Shown here one piece after another: positions 10,158 through 18,844 of a stretch of 64,000 nucleotides of DNA. The notes beneath the pieces are model-generated. The model had not been told where the DNA came from and did not search any database. It saw only the letters and a list, made by a program, of their open reading frames with translations. Each line of letters starts with the position of its first letter. The stretch's first letter is position 1. The stretch spans positions 327,501-391,500 of the forward strand of contig NZ_CP060092.1 of assembly GCF_014217335.1 (NCBI RefSeq), written 5' to 3'. A program made the position numbers and the translations under genes. Origin of the DNA: Teredinibacter purpureus (GTDB taxonomy: Bacteria; Pseudomonadota; Gammaproteobacteria; Pseudomonadales; Cellvibrionaceae).

Positions 10158-10793
10158 TTACTGTGGGTGCTGTTGTAACAGTTCAATTAATGTGCGTAAA
10201 AAATGCGTTTCTACTTCGTGGTATTGGAGCGGCTCGGCAACCCACTCGCTGAGTTGCGTCATTTCTAACCCTTGATACCCACAAGGGTTAATATTTAAAA
10301 ACGGCGCCAGATCCATATCAACGTTCAGCGCTACACCGTGATAACTACAGCCTTTGCGCACACGTAAACCCAGCGACGCTATTTTTTTACTCTGTACGTA
10401 CACCCCTGGAGCATCGGCTTTCGCCACCGCCGCTATGTCATGGCCGGCTAAATACCGAATAACGGCTTGCTCTATGCAGGTGACAAGGTCGCGTACACCT
10501 AGCTTGCGACGCCGCAGGTTGAGCAGTGGGTATACCACTAGCTGCCCTGGGCCGTGATACGTAACTTGCCCACCACGATCACTGGACACTACGGGAATAT
10601 TCTGCGGGTTAAGCAGGTGTTCGGGTTTGCCCGCTTGCCCTTGAGTGTAGACGGGCGAGTGTTCCACCAGCCATATCTCGTCGGCCGTATTCTCCGTGCG
10701 AGCATCAGTAAAATCGCGCATTTGCTGCCAAACGGTGCCGTAGGGCTGCAACCCTAAACGGCGAATGACAAACGAATTGGAAGTAGCGCTCAT
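10158..10793 (-). CDS. lipB: LipB, octanoyl-ACP:protein octanoyltransferase
   Basis: Transfers the octanoyl group from acyl carrier protein to lipoyl domains. 211 aa. Visible are [44 protein letters not shown] and INPCGYQG, which holds the acyl-accepting Cys together with the active-site Lys of KIASLG. I chose the ATG at 10793 over a TTG at 10802. It lies between the YbeD-like gene and lipA on the same strand, the common gammaproteobacterial dacA-ybeD-lipB-lipA order. Confidence 0.97.
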   Translation of the reverse strand: MSATSNSFVIRRLGLQPYGTVWQQMRDFTDARTENTADEIWLVEHSPVYTQGQAGKPEHLLNPQNIPVVSSDRGGQVTYHGPGQLVVYPLLNLRRRKLGVRDLVTCIEQAVIRYLAGHDIAAVAKADAPGVYVQSKKIASLGLRVRKGCSYHGVALNVDMDLAPFLNINPCGYQGLEMTQLSEWVAEPLQYHEVETHFLRTLIELLQQHPQ

Positions 10794-10824
10794 AGCAAAC
10801 AACGAAGGAGGCCTATAACCGAAG

Positions 10825-11103
10825 CTAGAGTACCATTTTGGTTTCGGGTAGTTTTTTCAAATCATCGAATATGGATTGTAATTGCTCTACGCCCGTTGCG
10901 GTAATAAATACGGTCACCGATTGAAAGGTTCCTTTTCGGCTATCACGTACAGAGACTCGATTAATGTCGAAACCTGGAGCGTGCTTTTCCATGATATTTA
11001 ATACCGCTTCACGGTAACTTGCTGTCGCTTCACCCATAGATTTTATCGGGTAATCCGGACAAGGAAACTCAATTTTAGGTGGCTCTTGAGTGGTGTTATT
11101 CAT
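10825..11103 (-). CDS. ybeD: YbeD-like DUF493 protein
   Basis: 92 aa protein of the DUF493/YbeD family with a ferredoxin-like, ACT-resembling fold. The conserved opening [16 protein letters not shown] and the later [20 protein letters not shown] and VYxxL-like region are typical. It has no established biochemical role; the family is found between dacA and lipB in many gammaproteobacteria, as here. I chose the ATG at 11103 over the longer frame from 11142, which would overlap dacA. Spacing is 5 bases after the dacA stop. Confidence 0.93.
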   Translation of the reverse strand: MNNTTQEPPKIEFPCPDYPIKSMGEATASYREAVLNIMEKHAPGFDINRVSVRDSRKGTFQSVTVFITATGVEQLQSIFDDLKKLPETKMVL

Positions 11104-11108
11104 GGCAA

Positions 11109-12287
11109 TTACTCTACAAATAACCGTTCTATGGAATCCCATAGGTAATCGAGAAGGCCCGCTTCGGCAATTTCGCTCGCAGCGACTAAATCGGTTTCAG
11201 CGATGAGTGCGCCCTCCAACATAACGCTTAAACGGCCAAGTACCGCACCCTTAGCCACTGGGGCTTCGCGTTCACGCTCTATTTCAATTTCAGCTTTAAC
11301 ATTATCTTGAGCGCCGCGCGGGATGGTGGCATAAATATCCTGCGCAATGGTGAGATCTAAACGTTCGGGATCCCCACCCCACACTCGCGTATTACCGAGT
11401 ATGTCGCCTGCGCTATACAATTTATGCGTTTGATAGTAACGAAAACCGTAGGCTAATAATTTTTGTGACTCTGCCGCTCGCGAAGCTTCGGAGCGGGCGC
11501 CCATTACAACGGAAATTAAACGCATATTCTGACGTACCGATGACGCCACGAGACAGTAACCCGCCTCTTCAGTATGACCCGTTTTTAAACCATCTACATA
11601 TTTGTTGGTAAACAGTAATTTGTTGCGGTTAGGCTGATTAATACCGTTATGTTTAAAATAACGCTCAGAATAAAGAGAGTAATGTTCTGGGTGATCGTTA
11701 ATGAGGGCCTGCGCCAATAAGGATAGATCACGAGCAGTCGTCATGTGGCCTTCAGCAGGCCAGCCGGTCGCATTCCGGAAATGTGTATTGGTCATACCCA
11801 ACAATTGCGCTTGCTGGTTCATCACATCGGCAAAGGCTTCTTCACTACCAGCAATGTGCTGTGCGAGAGCAATTGAAGCATCGTTGCCAGATTGAATAAT
11901 CACACCGCGTAGCAGATCGATAACCGGCACTTCGCTTCGTGCCTCGAGAAACATGGTGGAGCTACCACTTTTGGTACCGCCACGACGCCATGCATCGTCA
12001 CTGACACGCACTAGATCTGTATCTTTAAGCCGCCCAGTGGCGATCTCTTCTGACACAATATAGCTAGTCATCATCTTCGTTAAACTGGCAGGAGGTAATG
12101 CTTGATCCGCGTTATGCTCGACAATCACCTTGCCCGTATCAGCATCAATTAATAGAAACGCCGTTGCCGCAAGTTGTGGCGGCGCAGGAATAATGACCTG
12201 AGAAGCAAACGCTTGAGGGGCACATAAGAGTACAAAAAGCGCTATGTTTTGCAAATAGAGGGCAGCACGCGGAAGCAAAAATCGCAT
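11109..12287 (-). CDS. dacA: D-alanyl-D-alanine carboxypeptidase (PBP5/6 type)
   Basis: Periplasmic penicillin-binding protein that trims the terminal D-Ala from peptidoglycan pentapeptides. 392 aa. An N-terminal signal peptide (RFLLPRAALYLQ... to QAFAS) leads into the peptidase S11 domain with SLTK (about 67, nucleophile Ser), SGN (about 130) and KTG (about 232). A C-terminal PBP5-like beta domain follows, and the last residues (LLDYLWDSIERLFVE) look like the amphipathic membrane anchor of PBP5/6. The start at 12287 gives the standard signal peptide. It is the first gene of the ybeD-lipB-lipA run. Confidence 0.95.
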   Translation of the reverse strand: MRFLLPRAALYLQNIALFVLLCAPQAFASQVIIPAPPQLAATAFLLIDADTGKVIVEHNADQALPPASLTKMMTSYIVSEEIATGRLKDTDLVRVSDDAWRRGGTKSGSSTMFLEARSEVPVIDLLRGVIIQSGNDASIALAQHIAGSEEAFADVMNQQAQLLGMTNTHFRNATGWPAEGHMTTARDLSLLAQALINDHPEHYSLYSERYFKHNGINQPNRNKLLFTNKYVDGLKTGHTEEAGYCLVASSVRQNMRLISVVMGARSEASRAAESQKLLAYGFRYYQTHKLYSAGDILGNTRVWGGDPERLDLTIAQDIYATIPRGAQDNVKAEIEIEREREAPVAKGAVLGRLSVMLEGALIAETDLVAASEIAEAGLLDYLWDSIERLFVE

Positions 12288-12366
12288 TGTTTCGACTATG
12301 ACCTTAATAAGTAAGAGGCTGTTTAGAGGTGGGAATCCCAGCAAAGTGCCGCGATTGTATCAGTTT

Positions 12367-12414
12367 TATGAAAAAAACCCGAGTAAGCGCCCCGCTAAAT
12401 ATGCGGGGTGCTTA
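12367..12414 (-). terminator. Rho-independent terminator after the GH9 gene
   Basis: On the minus strand an 11-base stem (12385-12395 with 12403-12413, one mismatch) around a 7-base loop is followed, after ACTCGGG, by seven T (positions 12377-12371 read on the plus strand as A). It lies 24 bases beyond the cellulase stop and before dacA, so it should separate the two transcripts. Confidence 0.7.
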
Positions 12415-12437
12415 GAACTTAATAGCCATCAATAGGC

Positions 12438-14255
12438 TTAGAGTGCTTGCATCGCCGCTAATACATAGACCAAAGGCGCATTCCAGTTAATGGTAATTTC
12501 GTTGGATGCGTAACTGCACCAACTATCGACGTAGGATTTTGCAGGTTCGTCAGAGGGGTACGTGCACCCATCCTGCTGCCCAGGATTTGGACCGCCCGCA
12601 AGAAAACCAGGTACCGGCTCTGCAATTACATCAGCATAGGATTGGCGATGATGAATCTCCATTGGAGGTCGCGCACCATAGCCTGTCACGTAGGAATAAT
12701 CGGTTGGGTTTTTGCCTAGGGCGTAGTCGACTAGGCCAAGTGCCGCATTCCGGTAGCTTTCCGTACCTGTCATACGCCACGCTTGTACGAGCATCATCGC
12801 CTGATTTAAGGCAACACCGTTACTACCCCAGTAAAAATCAGTCATCGACACTTTGTAGATAGAAGCAGCGTAGGTTGACGCAAGGCCGTCGGCAGTTTCG
12901 ATAAGTTTGTTTTCAAAATTGCTATATTGGCTAGCGCTAACATTATCTTCACTGTGGAAAACTAGCGACATATACGCCAATGGCGCAACATAATTCCAAC
13001 CCGGCACACCGTTACCGGCGTTTTGGTCAAGAAATTCCGTGAGATATGCGTTATCGCCCGTTGTAATAAATAGCTCGGCTGCTGCCCACGCAAATTCATC
13101 ACCTAAACTTCCGTCGCCGTACTCACCAGTATTCACGCCACTTGGATTGCTGTAGGTCTCGTCGGGGTTGGCTTCAGCCCAATCCCAAGCAGCGACGGCG
13201 GCGGCTTGGTAAGAGGCTGATTTCGGTGCATCTATATCCGCGAATACACGACTCGCTGTGGCCATAACGGCCGCGAAATTCAACGCTGCTGCGGTACCTT
13301 TTGAGACGACATAACGCTGAGACGTCGCGTTTTCTGGCATTACTGCGCCCTCAAAATTCAACGTGGTGAGCTTATGGTAGACACCCCCGTCGTTTGGATC
13401 TTGCATGGCCTCCATCCAGTCTAAATTCCACACAATTTCATCCAGTAAATCGGGTAGATCGTTACCCGATTCAGGAATATTCCAGTCACGGTTATTATAA
13501 AATTCAGGGAAATGTTCATACGCGGCTAACAAGGTGTAAGTTGAAATGCCGGAGTTCACAATATACTTATTGTAATCACCAGCGTCATACCACCCTTTGG
13601 GGGCCGAAATAACCGTATTGGTGGGGCGCTCGGCTGAGGCCGCCGACGCATGGATACGAACACTGGTGTCGGGATGCCCTTCGGCACGCGCCCACTCATC
13701 AGCATGCTGCGCTAATAACGCGGTGCTCGCCCGATTGAAGTAATACGCCTTAATCGTGGCATCGTGTAATTCGCTGTACACGTCATTACTAATACTGAAC
13801 ACATCTGAATCGGCAACACCCGCCACCACAATGCGATATTGTCCCGCCGTGGTAAAATGGGAGAAATCGGCCGCTTTTACCGAATCTCCTGCAGGTTGCC
13901 ATACGCTGGCGGCGGACAAATCAGCGGTAAATACACTTTCATTGGCCGCGTTCATCAAGCTAAAGGTCGTTGCGGCTACCTCTGGCACCACGGCAATTTT
14001 TTGGCCTACTGGTAAGTAACCCACTTGGTTGAGCTTGATTCGCACAGTGCTTTCAGAGCTAGCACTACTAGAACTCTCACTCGAACTACTAGAGCTTTCG
14101 CTGGACACGCTCGACTCACTGCTACTGGAGCTGGAGCTAGAACTGCTAGAACTCGCGCTACTAGAGGTAGTGCCTCCAGACGAACCACCACAGCCAATCA
14201 TTAAAAGCGACACCATTGCCGCCAAAGGGCCTAACTGTTTTATTGTTATCATCAT
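12438..14255 (-). CDS. GH9 endoglucanase, polyserine-linked outer-membrane lipoprotein
   Basis: 605 aa secreted cellulase. The N-terminus is a lipoprotein signal ending LLMIGC with the lipidated Cys at about residue 22. It is followed by ~45 residues that are almost all Ser with a few Glu/Ala, the polyserine linker typical of Cellvibrio/Saccharophagus/Teredinibacter carbohydrate enzymes. A CelD_N immunoglobulin-like domain begins at RIKLNQVGYLP, and the GH9 (alpha/alpha)6 domain fills the rest. Catalytic features are GWYDAGDYNKY (Asp pair near 221-224), the HHRQS motif, and the C-terminal acid Glu in SNEITINWNAPLV (about 585). I took the ATG at 14255, preceded by TTGAGGT, over GTG at 14276. 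No binding module is seen. An AACAATAA motif follows the start codon (see findings). Confidence 0.94.
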   Translation of the reverse strand: MMITIKQLGPLAAMVSLLMIGCGGSSGGTTSSSASSSSSSSSSSSSESSVSSESSSSSSESSSSASSESTVRIKLNQVGYLPVGQKIAVVPEVAATTFSLMNAANESVFTADLSAASVWQPAGDSVKAADFSHFTTAGQYRIVVAGVADSDVFSISNDVYSELHDATIKAYYFNRASTALLAQHADEWARAEGHPDTSVRIHASAASAERPTNTVISAPKGWYDAGDYNKYIVNSGISTYTLLAAYEHFPEFYNNRDWNIPESGNDLPDLLDEIVWNLDWMEAMQDPNDGGVYHKLTTLNFEGAVMPENATSQRYVVSKGTAAALNFAAVMATASRVFADIDAPKSASYQAAAVAAWDWAEANPDETYSNPSGVNTGEYGDGSLGDEFAWAAAELFITTGDNAYLTEFLDQNAGNGVPGWNYVAPLAYMSLVFHSEDNVSASQYSNFENKLIETADGLASTYAASIYKVSMTDFYWGSNGVALNQAMMLVQAWRMTGTESYRNAALGLVDYALGKNPTDYSYVTGYGARPPMEIHHRQSYADVIAEPVPGFLAGGPNPGQQDGCTYPSDEPAKSYVDSWCSYASNEITINWNAPLVYVLAAMQAL

Positions 14256-14522
14256 CTGAGACCTCAACCTTTTCACATTGTTTAAGACGCCATCTTACCG
14301 CGATCACGCCACTCAATTTTACCTAGCCGTCACTCTTGGGCCTACCCAATCGCCCACACGTCGCTTCGTGCATCTATAAAAGACAAGATTATTTCATGCG
14401 CGAAAAGGGGATCTATACTGGATATAACCGACCAAACTTATGATTGCGCCTACCCGTTAATAATTGCAACCAACATCTGCAAAAACGCTGCCGCTCTTCA
14501 TCGACTATTAAGACGCAATTGA
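14256..14522. other. Divergent intergenic region, GH9 / diguanylate cyclase
   Basis: About 265 bases separate the divergent cellulase and cyclase genes. A TATACT at 14414-14419 could be a -10 element for the cyclase, but no convincing -35 is present. I see no strong operator, riboswitch or terminator. Confidence 0.4.
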
Positions 14523-15620
14523 ATGACCACAACCGCGAAACGGCTGAAAGATCTAGATAGAACCCTGACTCAACAAAAGCATCAGCTCATCGCTCGTTCG
14601 ATGTTGGCTCTCACGGCTATCATTGTTCTAGGATTTGCCCATAGCTTTTCGACGGCTTGGTTGCACGTGGACTCCGCCCATCTCGCGGTTGCCCTGCTGG
14701 CGGTAACCGGCTGGCTATTTCGCGAAAAGATGTCGCTTCAAACATTAACGGCAGGGTTACTCTTACTTGCCTGCAGCTATTCAGCCTCGAGTTTACTGTC
14801 GTTTGGACTTGCCAGTGCAGGGCTGCCGCTCTTTGTGGCCACAGCAATAGTTTGCGTACTTATATTCGGGAATCACGTTACGCTTGTCGTCTGCGTTCTG
14901 GCAATACTCTCTTTTATTTTTGCCGGTTTTTTTCAATATCACCAACCTATCCCAGCCTCAGCCGATATGTCGCCCAGCATCGCGTATATTAACTGGGCCG
15001 CCATCACCATTGCTTCATTGTTATTTATCCCGCTGTTAGCCGATTACCTAACGGCTGCCAAACACAGCTACGAAGATCAAATTGCTCGAGCAAACCAATC
15101 ACACCCCGCCCCAGAGAGTAGCCAATACGACCCCCTCACCGGGCTACCCGTTCTGCAGGTAACGCTTGATCGCTTACGTCATGAACTTGATAGAGGTAAG
15201 CGCCACACTAAAATTGGTGCGGTAATGATGATTGATGTAGATGATTTCGCGGCCATCAATCAACAGTATGGCAGTGATGGCGGCGACAGAGTGCTGCGCG
15301 CCCTGGCCTCTCGCATCTCGAGTATCGTGCGCGCGGCCGACACGGTGAGCCGTATTGGAGGAGATGAATTTGTCGCTATTTTTGCCGATCAGGCAGATGA
15401 AGACCAAGTGCGGCTCATAGCACGCAAAATACTGGCGACGGTAAATAATCCCATTGCCTATAGTGACGAATTTATTCAATTAAAGGTGAGCATAGGAATA
15501 TCACTTTTTCCAACGCATTCAACTACCCCGCAAGAGCTGTTAGCACTCGCTGACAATGCACTTGAGATCGTTAAAACCGCTGGTGGCGATAACTTTAGAA
15601 TAACCTCTACCGAACTCTAA
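14523..15620 (+). CDS. Membrane-bound GGDEF diguanylate cyclase
   Basis: 365 aa. Five or six hydrophobic segments fill residues ~22-185 (for example MLALTAIIVLGFAHSF, ASLLFIPLLADYL), forming an integral membrane sensor of no recognised MASE type. A short linker leads to a GGDEF domain with DPLTGLP, VDDFAAINQQYG, GGDEF at about 279-283 and an I-site RAAD exactly five residues before it. It should therefore be an active, product-inhibited cyclase. It is the only plus-strand gene between two minus-strand blocks and is divergent from the GH9 cellulase, which suggests, but does not show, a shared regulatory context. Confidence 0.92.
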   Translation: MTTTAKRLKDLDRTLTQQKHQLIARSMLALTAIIVLGFAHSFSTAWLHVDSAHLAVALLAVTGWLFREKMSLQTLTAGLLLLACSYSASSLLSFGLASAGLPLFVATAIVCVLIFGNHVTLVVCVLAILSFIFAGFFQYHQPIPASADMSPSIAYINWAAITIASLLFIPLLADYLTAAKHSYEDQIARANQSHPAPESSQYDPLTGLPVLQVTLDRLRHELDRGKRHTKIGAVMMIDVDDFAAINQQYGSDGGDRVLRALASRISSIVRAADTVSRIGGDEFVAIFADQADEDQVRLIARKILATVNNPIAYSDEFIQLKVSIGISLFPTHSTTPQELLALADNALEIVKTAGGDNFRITSTEL

Positions 15621-15646
15621 GGATGCCGGCCGTCGCCCACAATCCC

Positions 15647-16552
15647 TTACTGATAGACGATATGCGCTTGAGGGACGTTGTGCTGAGCAAGCGTTTCACG
15701 CAGCATCAATAAATCATAACTATCTTTTAAAGGGCCTATTCGTACCCGAAAAAAGGCAGACTCTTTAGAAGTATAAATTCTTACAGGGTAAGACGTTACC
15801 ACTTGCAACCGCACTAATAGACGCTCCGCAACCTCACGAGAACTAAACGCGCCTACCTGTAAATACGTGTTATCCGGAATTTCATAGCCACCGGAATATG
15901 CGGGCGAGGGTGCCGCAGGCATTTGAGGTGAACCGCTACTACGAGACGTACCTAATGACGCCGTGAGAACAGAGGGGGGGGCAGGCGGTACAGGCAAACT
16001 CGAAGGCGCACCGCGGTATTGCCTGGGGTCAATATATTCCACTTCTACCGGCGCAGTACCGCTGTCCACAAAGCCGAGTTTTTTCGCAGCGGTGTAGCTT
16101 AGATCGATAATGCGGCCATCGTGAAATGGACCACGATCATTTACCCGAACAATCACAGAACGACCATTTTCTCGATGCGTAACACGCACATAACTGGGAA
16201 TAGGCAATGTTTTATGCGCGGCGGTCATGCCGTACATATTATAGATTTCGCCGTTTGAGGTGGTATGCCCATGAAACTTCCGGCCATACCATGACGCTAT
16301 ACCCTGTGATTTATACCCTTCAGGCGAAGGAAGCAGCGTATACGTTTTACCTCTCACCGTATAAGGGTTTTTATTCCCCGCAATGGTGCGCGGTTCTTCA
16401 CGCGGCACCGCATCGGGAATATGATCGACGCTCATAGATTCCCTAGGGCCGGCATCTTGCTTCATTGTATAAACGCTGGGCGCTTCGCAAGCCACCAAAA
16501 ACAATAAAGTACAGAACCCGCACGGGAGATTTAGTGTAAGCAGTTTTTTCAT
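15647..16552 (-). CDS. rlpA: RlpA, septal-ring lytic transglycosylase lipoprotein
   Basis: 301 aa outer-membrane lipoprotein that cleaves denuded glycan strands at the division septum. The lipobox LVAC places the lipidated Cys near residue 22. The double-psi beta-barrel domain (about 80-170) has GIASWYGRKFHGHTTSNGE, TAAHKTLP, and VNDRGPFHDGRIIDLSYTAA, which includes the catalytic-type Glu/Asp/His residues. A Pro/Ser-rich linker follows, then a C-terminal SPOR domain (YLQVGAFSSREVAERL) that targets denuded peptidoglycan. The linker includes an 8-base homopolymer (15974-15981). It lies downstream of mltB on the same strand, as in pseudomonads. Confidence 0.95.
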   Translation of the reverse strand: MKKLLTLNLPCGFCTLLFLVACEAPSVYTMKQDAGPRESMSVDHIPDAVPREEPRTIAGNKNPYTVRGKTYTLLPSPEGYKSQGIASWYGRKFHGHTTSNGEIYNMYGMTAAHKTLPIPSYVRVTHRENGRSVIVRVNDRGPFHDGRIIDLSYTAAKKLGFVDSGTAPVEVEYIDPRQYRGAPSSLPVPPAPPSVLTASLGTSRSSGSPQMPAAPSPAYSGGYEIPDNTYLQVGAFSSREVAERLLVRLQVVTSYPVRIYTSKESAFFRVRIGPLKDSYDLLMLRETLAQHNVPQAHIVYQ

Positions 16553-16635
16553 AAATAGCGGCTTTCAATCAATAGCGATTAACCGGTGACTAGCTCGTGG
16601 CCACTACCGTTCTCGTTTTAACGTTCAACCCAGTC

Positions 16636-17658
16636 TCAATGCAGCTGACGCTCATAGGTATACCGTAACTCTTCACTTAACTGCCATACCGCCATTGCGT
16701 ACATCTGGCTGCGGTTATAGCGCGTAATGACGTAAAAGTTATCAAACCCTAACCAAAATTCTTTACCGTGCTGCCCCTCGTACAATAACGGCACGACTTT
16801 TTCGTTACCGCTAAGCTGCGTATTCACCGGCGAAAAACCCATCGCTATTACCTCGTCCAGAGACAAATGAGGCCGGACGCGCTCGTTCAAGGCCGATTTA
16901 TCGTAATCAGCATTAATTCGCGCTCGGCTGAAAACAATTTCACCTTTTTTCCAACGGTGTTCTTTAAAGTAGTTGGCAACGCTACCGATAGCGTCCACAG
17001 GGTTCTGCCAGATATCCGCTGTGCCATCATTGTCGAAATCGATGGCATAATGCCGGTAACTACTGGGTATAAACTGACCGTAACCCATAGCGCCAGCATA
17101 CGACCCCTTTAAGCTTAGCGGGTCTTGTTTTTGTTCACGTGCGAGCAAGAAAAAATGCTCAAGCTCTTTCGAAAAGAATTTGGATCTTGGTTTATAGTCA
17201 AAACCTAACGTCGCCAACGCATCAAGCACACGGTATTTGCCCATATAACGACCGTAACGTGTTTCCACGCCAATTATCGCGACAATCACCTGCTCATCAA
17301 CACCTAACGTTTCGGACGCTCGACGTAGAATTTCTTGGTTTTTGTTCCAAAACTCCACGCCCTGATCGATTCGCGTTTGGCCGAGGAAAATTTTACGGTA
17401 GTCTTTCCACGGCTTAGTTTTTTCAGCAGGACGAGAAATAGCATCCAAAATAGACTGTTTTTTCTCCGCGGCTTTTAACCAACTGATAACATCTTCTTTT
17501 GCAAAACCGTGCTCTTCAACCATTTTTTGAATAAACGCAGGCGCTTTTTCATGTGAGGAGTAATCCGCACGTGCGGCAAAACTGATGACGCAAATAGCGC
17601 ACACCCCTAAAGAAAAAGCGACACGATACAACTTCAACACAGGAGAGGAAAAAACCAT
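16636..17658 (-). CDS. mltB: MltB-type lytic murein transglycosylase
   Basis: 340 aa periplasmic lytic transglycosylase that cuts the MurNAc-GlcNAc bond to form 1,6-anhydro ends. It has a signal peptide (KLYRVAFSLGVCAICVISF... ending ARA). The catalytic Glu is in IGVETRYGRYMGKY (about residue 130), followed by the MltB signature GSYAGAMGYGQFIPSSY and DFDNDGTADIWQNPVDAIGSVANYF. I chose the ATG at 17658; a GTG two codons upstream is possible. No typical lipobox is visible, so it is more like the soluble SltB form. It sits between rodA and rlpA. Confidence 0.95.
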   Translation of the reverse strand: MVFSSPVLKLYRVAFSLGVCAICVISFAARADYSSHEKAPAFIQKMVEEHGFAKEDVISWLKAAEKKQSILDAISRPAEKTKPWKDYRKIFLGQTRIDQGVEFWNKNQEILRRASETLGVDEQVIVAIIGVETRYGRYMGKYRVLDALATLGFDYKPRSKFFSKELEHFFLLAREQKQDPLSLKGSYAGAMGYGQFIPSSYRHYAIDFDNDGTADIWQNPVDAIGSVANYFKEHRWKKGEIVFSRARINADYDKSALNERVRPHLSLDEVIAMGFSPVNTQLSGNEKVVPLLYEGQHGKEFWLGFDNFYVITRYNRSQMYAMAVWQLSEELRYTYERQLH

Positions 17659-17695
17659 AAACACTTCATCATTCGTTATTCAGCAGTAAAAAGAA

Positions 17696-18844
17696 TTAGC
17701 TAACGCGTTTTTTTTCCGTCGCAATAGCCATAAGCAAACCAAAACCGGTCATCAAGGTTACAATCGAGGTTCCACCAAGACTCACCAAAGGCAACGGTAC
17801 ACCCACCACGGGGAGCATGCCACCTACCATACCAATATTTACAAACACGTACACAAAAAATGTCAGCGTAATACTTCCCGCCAATAGGCGGCCAAACATA
17901 TTCTGGGACTGTATCGCAATAATTAACCCTCGCGCTATCACAAGTAAATATAAGCTAATTAAAAACAATACGCCTATCAAACCAAACTCTTCAGCCATAA
18001 CCGCAATAATAAAATCAGTATGGCTTTCTGGCAAAAAGTCTAATTGTGATTGAGTGCCGTTAAACAATCCTTTGCCATGTAAACCACCCGAACCTATTGC
18101 CGTTTTCGATTGAATAATATTCCAACCCGCGCCCAATTTATCGGCCTCTGGATCCAATAAGGTAAGAACACGCTGTTTTTGGTAATCTTTCATTACCCAC
18201 GTCCACATGGGGTAAATACTTGCCCCCAATGCAAACAAGCTTCCCAAAATATAGCGCCACGGCAACCCAGCCAAGAACAAGACCAGAATGCCCGATGCCG
18301 AAATAAGAATAGCCGTGCCCAAATCGGGCTGACGAAAAATGAGAACCGCAGGCAAAACGATGAGCAGCAAGCTCGCCACAACATGCTTAAAGCTTGGCGG
18401 TAACGCACGCGACGAAAAATAAGCCGCGGTAGCAATGGGCACGGCGAGCTTCATTATTTCCGATGGTTGGAAGCGCATAAACCCCAAGCTTAGCCAGCGC
18501 TGTGCACCTTTAGCGCCTACCCCTACGACAAAAATCAAAAGCAGTAGAATAATACCCGCCGCGTAAAACCATGGGGACCAACGACGAATCATCTGTAGAT
18601 CAAGCTGTGCCGTCACAAACATGGAACAATAAGCAACCACAAAAAATGCCAGCTGCCGACGCACCATACCTTCTTGCTGGCCGCTTGCGCTGTATAAAAT
18701 GGTGAGGCCGAAAGCAGTCAACACTAAGAGCCCCAGCAATAACAACGGGTCGATATGAAGCCGGTACCAAACACTCTGCACGCGCGCAAAATGCTGAGTG
18801 GAATCGGGCAATCGTCGAACAAAATCTTGGTTAGCTCCTTTCAT
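17696..18844 (-). CDS. rodA: RodA (MrdB), SEDS peptidoglycan glycosyltransferase
   Basis: 382 aa polytopic SEDS protein, the glycan polymerase of the elongasome that works with PBP2. About ten membrane helices are visible. Family motifs include GAKGAQRWLSLGFMRFQPSEIMKLA, FRQPDLGTA, QSKTAIGSGGLHGKGLFNGTQSQLDFLPE, AEEFGLIG and GVPLPLVSLGGTS; the catalytic Asp region near QPDLG and the PSE motif are intact. Its ATG overlaps the mrdA stop (ATGA at 18841-18844), so the partner pair is translationally coupled. Confidence 0.97.
   Translation of the reverse strand: MKGANQDFVRRLPDSTQHFARVQSVWYRLHIDPLLLLGLLVLTAFGLTILYSASGQQEGMVRRQLAFFVVAYCSMFVTAQLDLQMIRRWSPWFYAAGIILLLLIFVVGVGAKGAQRWLSLGFMRFQPSEIMKLAVPIATAAYFSSRALPPSFKHVVASLLLIVLPAVLIFRQPDLGTAILISASGILVLFLAGLPWRYILGSLFALGASIYPMWTWVMKDYQKQRVLTLLDPEADKLGAGWNIIQSKTAIGSGGLHGKGLFNGTQSQLDFLPESHTDFIIAVMAEEFGLIGVLFLISLYLLVIARGLIIAIQSQNMFGRLLAGSITLTFFVYVFVNIGMVGGMLPVVGVPLPLVSLGGTSIVTLMTGFGLLMAIATEKKRVS

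Noticed and set aside
14029..14259. Leu/Glu-rich plus-strand frame opposite the polyserine linker
   Set aside because: Low-complexity shadow of Ser codons.
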